From: Paractinoplanes lichenicola
GTDB taxonomy: Bacteria > Actinomycetota > Actinomycetes > Mycobacteriales > Micromonosporaceae
Length of the DNA: 64,000 bases
Direction of reading: 5' to 3'
NCBI RefSeq assembly: GCF_016785085.1
Contig: NZ_JAENHO010000005.1
Span: forward strand, 682,001 to 746,000
This document shows, piece after piece, positions 63,133-64,000 of the stretch. Both the position numbers and the translations under genes were made by a program. Each line of letters opens with the position of its first letter. Position 1 is the stretch's first letter. The notes below the pieces were generated by a model. The model did no database searches, had not been told where the DNA came from, and worked only from the letters and a program-made list of their open reading frames with translations.

Positions 63133-64000
63133 GCGCCTCGCCCAATCGTTTCGCGGCTTCGGCCAGCCGGTCGGGCGGGTGGGCGGCGTAGCCGAGGATC
63201 AGCCCCGGCGGCCCTTCCCGGTGCCGATGCCAGCTGAGCGGGTGCACGAGGACGCCGTGGGATGCCGCCTCTGCCGCTAGGTCGATATCCGATTTGTCAG
63301 CTTTGAGCATGATCAACAAGTGCAGGCCCGCGGCCACCCCCGTCACCTCCGCCTGGGGGAGATGGCGGCGTAGCGCGTCGATGAGCGCATCCCGGCGCCG
63401 CCGCTGACGGGTGCGGACGTTGCGCAGATGCCGCTCGTAGTCCCCGGTCGCCAGCAGCCGGGCCAGCACCAGCTGCGGCAGCGCCGGGTTGCCGAGATCG
63501 CTGTCGTGCTTGGCGGTCAGCAGCTCGGCCTGCATCCGGCGCGGCGCGATCAGCCAGCCGAGCCGCATCCCCGGGGCCAAAGACTTCGAGACACTGCCCG
63601 CGTACGCCACCAGGTCCGGCCCGGATCCCTGAAGCGCGGCCACCGGGGCCCGGTCGTAGCGGTGCTCGGCGTCGTAGTCGTCCTCGATCACCAGGCGCTC
63701 CCCGGCCGCCGCCCAGGCCAGCAACGCGCGCCGCCGGCCCGGGCTCAGCACGACGCCGGTCGGATACTGATGCGCCGGGGTGAGGACGGCCGCGTCCTGG
63801 GTGAGCTCGCCGACGACCAGTCCCTCGGCGTCGACGGGGACGGGCTCCGGCCGGACGCCCCAATGGGCCAGCTGATCCCGCGCCCCGCGCGACCCCGGAT
63901 CCTCGACGGCGACCCGCGAGCGGCCCGCGGCGTGCAGCGTCTGGGCCAGCAGGGCCAGGGCCTGGGCGACCCCGCCGACCACGATCACGTCGTCCGGTTC
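63113..64000 (-). CDS. MocR/PdxR-like GntR-aminotransferase regulator (partial)
   Basis: The visible 295 residues are the PLP-dependent aminotransferase-like domain of a MocR-type regulator: IVVGGVAQALALLAQTL, LVIEDDYDAEHRYDR and the PLP lysine in YAGSVSKSLAPGMRLGW. The N-terminal winged-helix part lies beyond the window. Such regulators control vitamin B6 or GABA genes, but the target cannot be named. The frame is open to the window end. Confidence 0.85.
   Translation of the reverse strand, partial: EPDDVIVVGGVAQALALLAQTLHAAGRSRVAVEDPGSRGARDQLAHWGVRPEPVPVDAEGLVVGELTQDAAVLTPAHQYPTGVVLSPGRRRALLAWAAAGERLVIEDDYDAEHRYDRAPVAALQGSGPDLVAYAGSVSKSLAPGMRLGWLIAPRRMQAELLTAKHDSDLGNPALPQLVLARLLATGDYERHLRNVRTRQRRRRDALIDALRRHLPQAEVTGVAAGLHLLIMLKADKSDIDLAAEAASHGVLVHPLSWHRHREGPPGLILGYAAHPPDRLAEAAKRLGEALSRPGR

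Overview
The window is chromosomal DNA from a high-GC Gram-positive actinomycete, most likely a Micromonosporaceae such as Actinoplanes. Supporting signs are very high GC, many GTG starts, 4-nt stop/start overlaps, two mycothiol-type DinB enzymes, an AcnR-type regulator, an acVLRF1 protein, a DUF222 HNH protein, an InhA-type enoyl reductase and a ferrochelatase with Fe-S cysteines. It is almost fully coding and mostly housekeeping. I see no rRNA, tRNA, CRISPR array, prophage or intact insertion sequence.

Layout. 1-4.7 kb: SUF iron-sulfur operon (sufB partial, sufD, a Rieske ferredoxin, sufC, sufS, sufU, a SufT-like protein). 4.7-10.5 kb: small metabolic and resistance genes, including a streptogramin-lyase homologue, an AlkD-like DNA glycosylase and an acVLRF1 protein, plus two gene remnants. 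10.5-15.7 kb: an ABC-F protein behind a candidate attenuation leader, a small HTH protein, an enoyl-CoA hydratase and an ABC exporter. 15.7-21.3 kb: a minus-strand run whose head is the most striking locus here. It holds a TIGR04222 membrane protein with a CX5CX5CX5C tail, an overlapping MNIO/DUF692 enzyme and a likely partner protein, with acnR just upstream. 21.4-26.5 kb: a HAD-fold protein lacking its nucleophile, a RIO kinase, an EamA exporter with a divergent TetR that carries intragenic palindromic repeats, a VapBC-type toxin-antitoxin and a short CoaD. 26.6-35.4 kb: acnA behind an iron-box-like site and a motif shared with acnR, a pullulanase, a methyltransferase, and an ECF sigma/DGPF pair. 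35.4-38.7 kb: a lipoprotein, a TasA/camelysin-like protein and a 13-unit RCC1-like secreted protein. 38.8-43 kb: SDR, HAD-IIA, and the fabG-inhA-hemH operon. 43-47.8 kb: a two-component system, a DUF222 HNH protein, a secreted alpha/beta hydrolase and a structured leader before a 28-residue membrane peptide. 47.8-53.6 kb: a MoxR/DUF58/VWA operon, two PH-domain membrane proteins and a thioesterase-fold protein. 53.6-64 kb: sugar kinase, SodC-like lipoprotein, aminopeptidase P, an L,D-transpeptidase, an XRE/SDR pair, two Nudix proteins, DUF3097 and a partial MocR regulator.

How the parts connect. Iron is a recurring theme: Fe-S assembly, a [4Fe-4S] aconitase, a ferrochelatase, and a probable metal-dependent peptide-modifying enzyme. 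AcnR and AcnA are about 8 kb apart but share an upstream 16-mer at 15 of 16 positions, which suggests a small regulon. Family names come from recognising the translated sequences; no database search was run.
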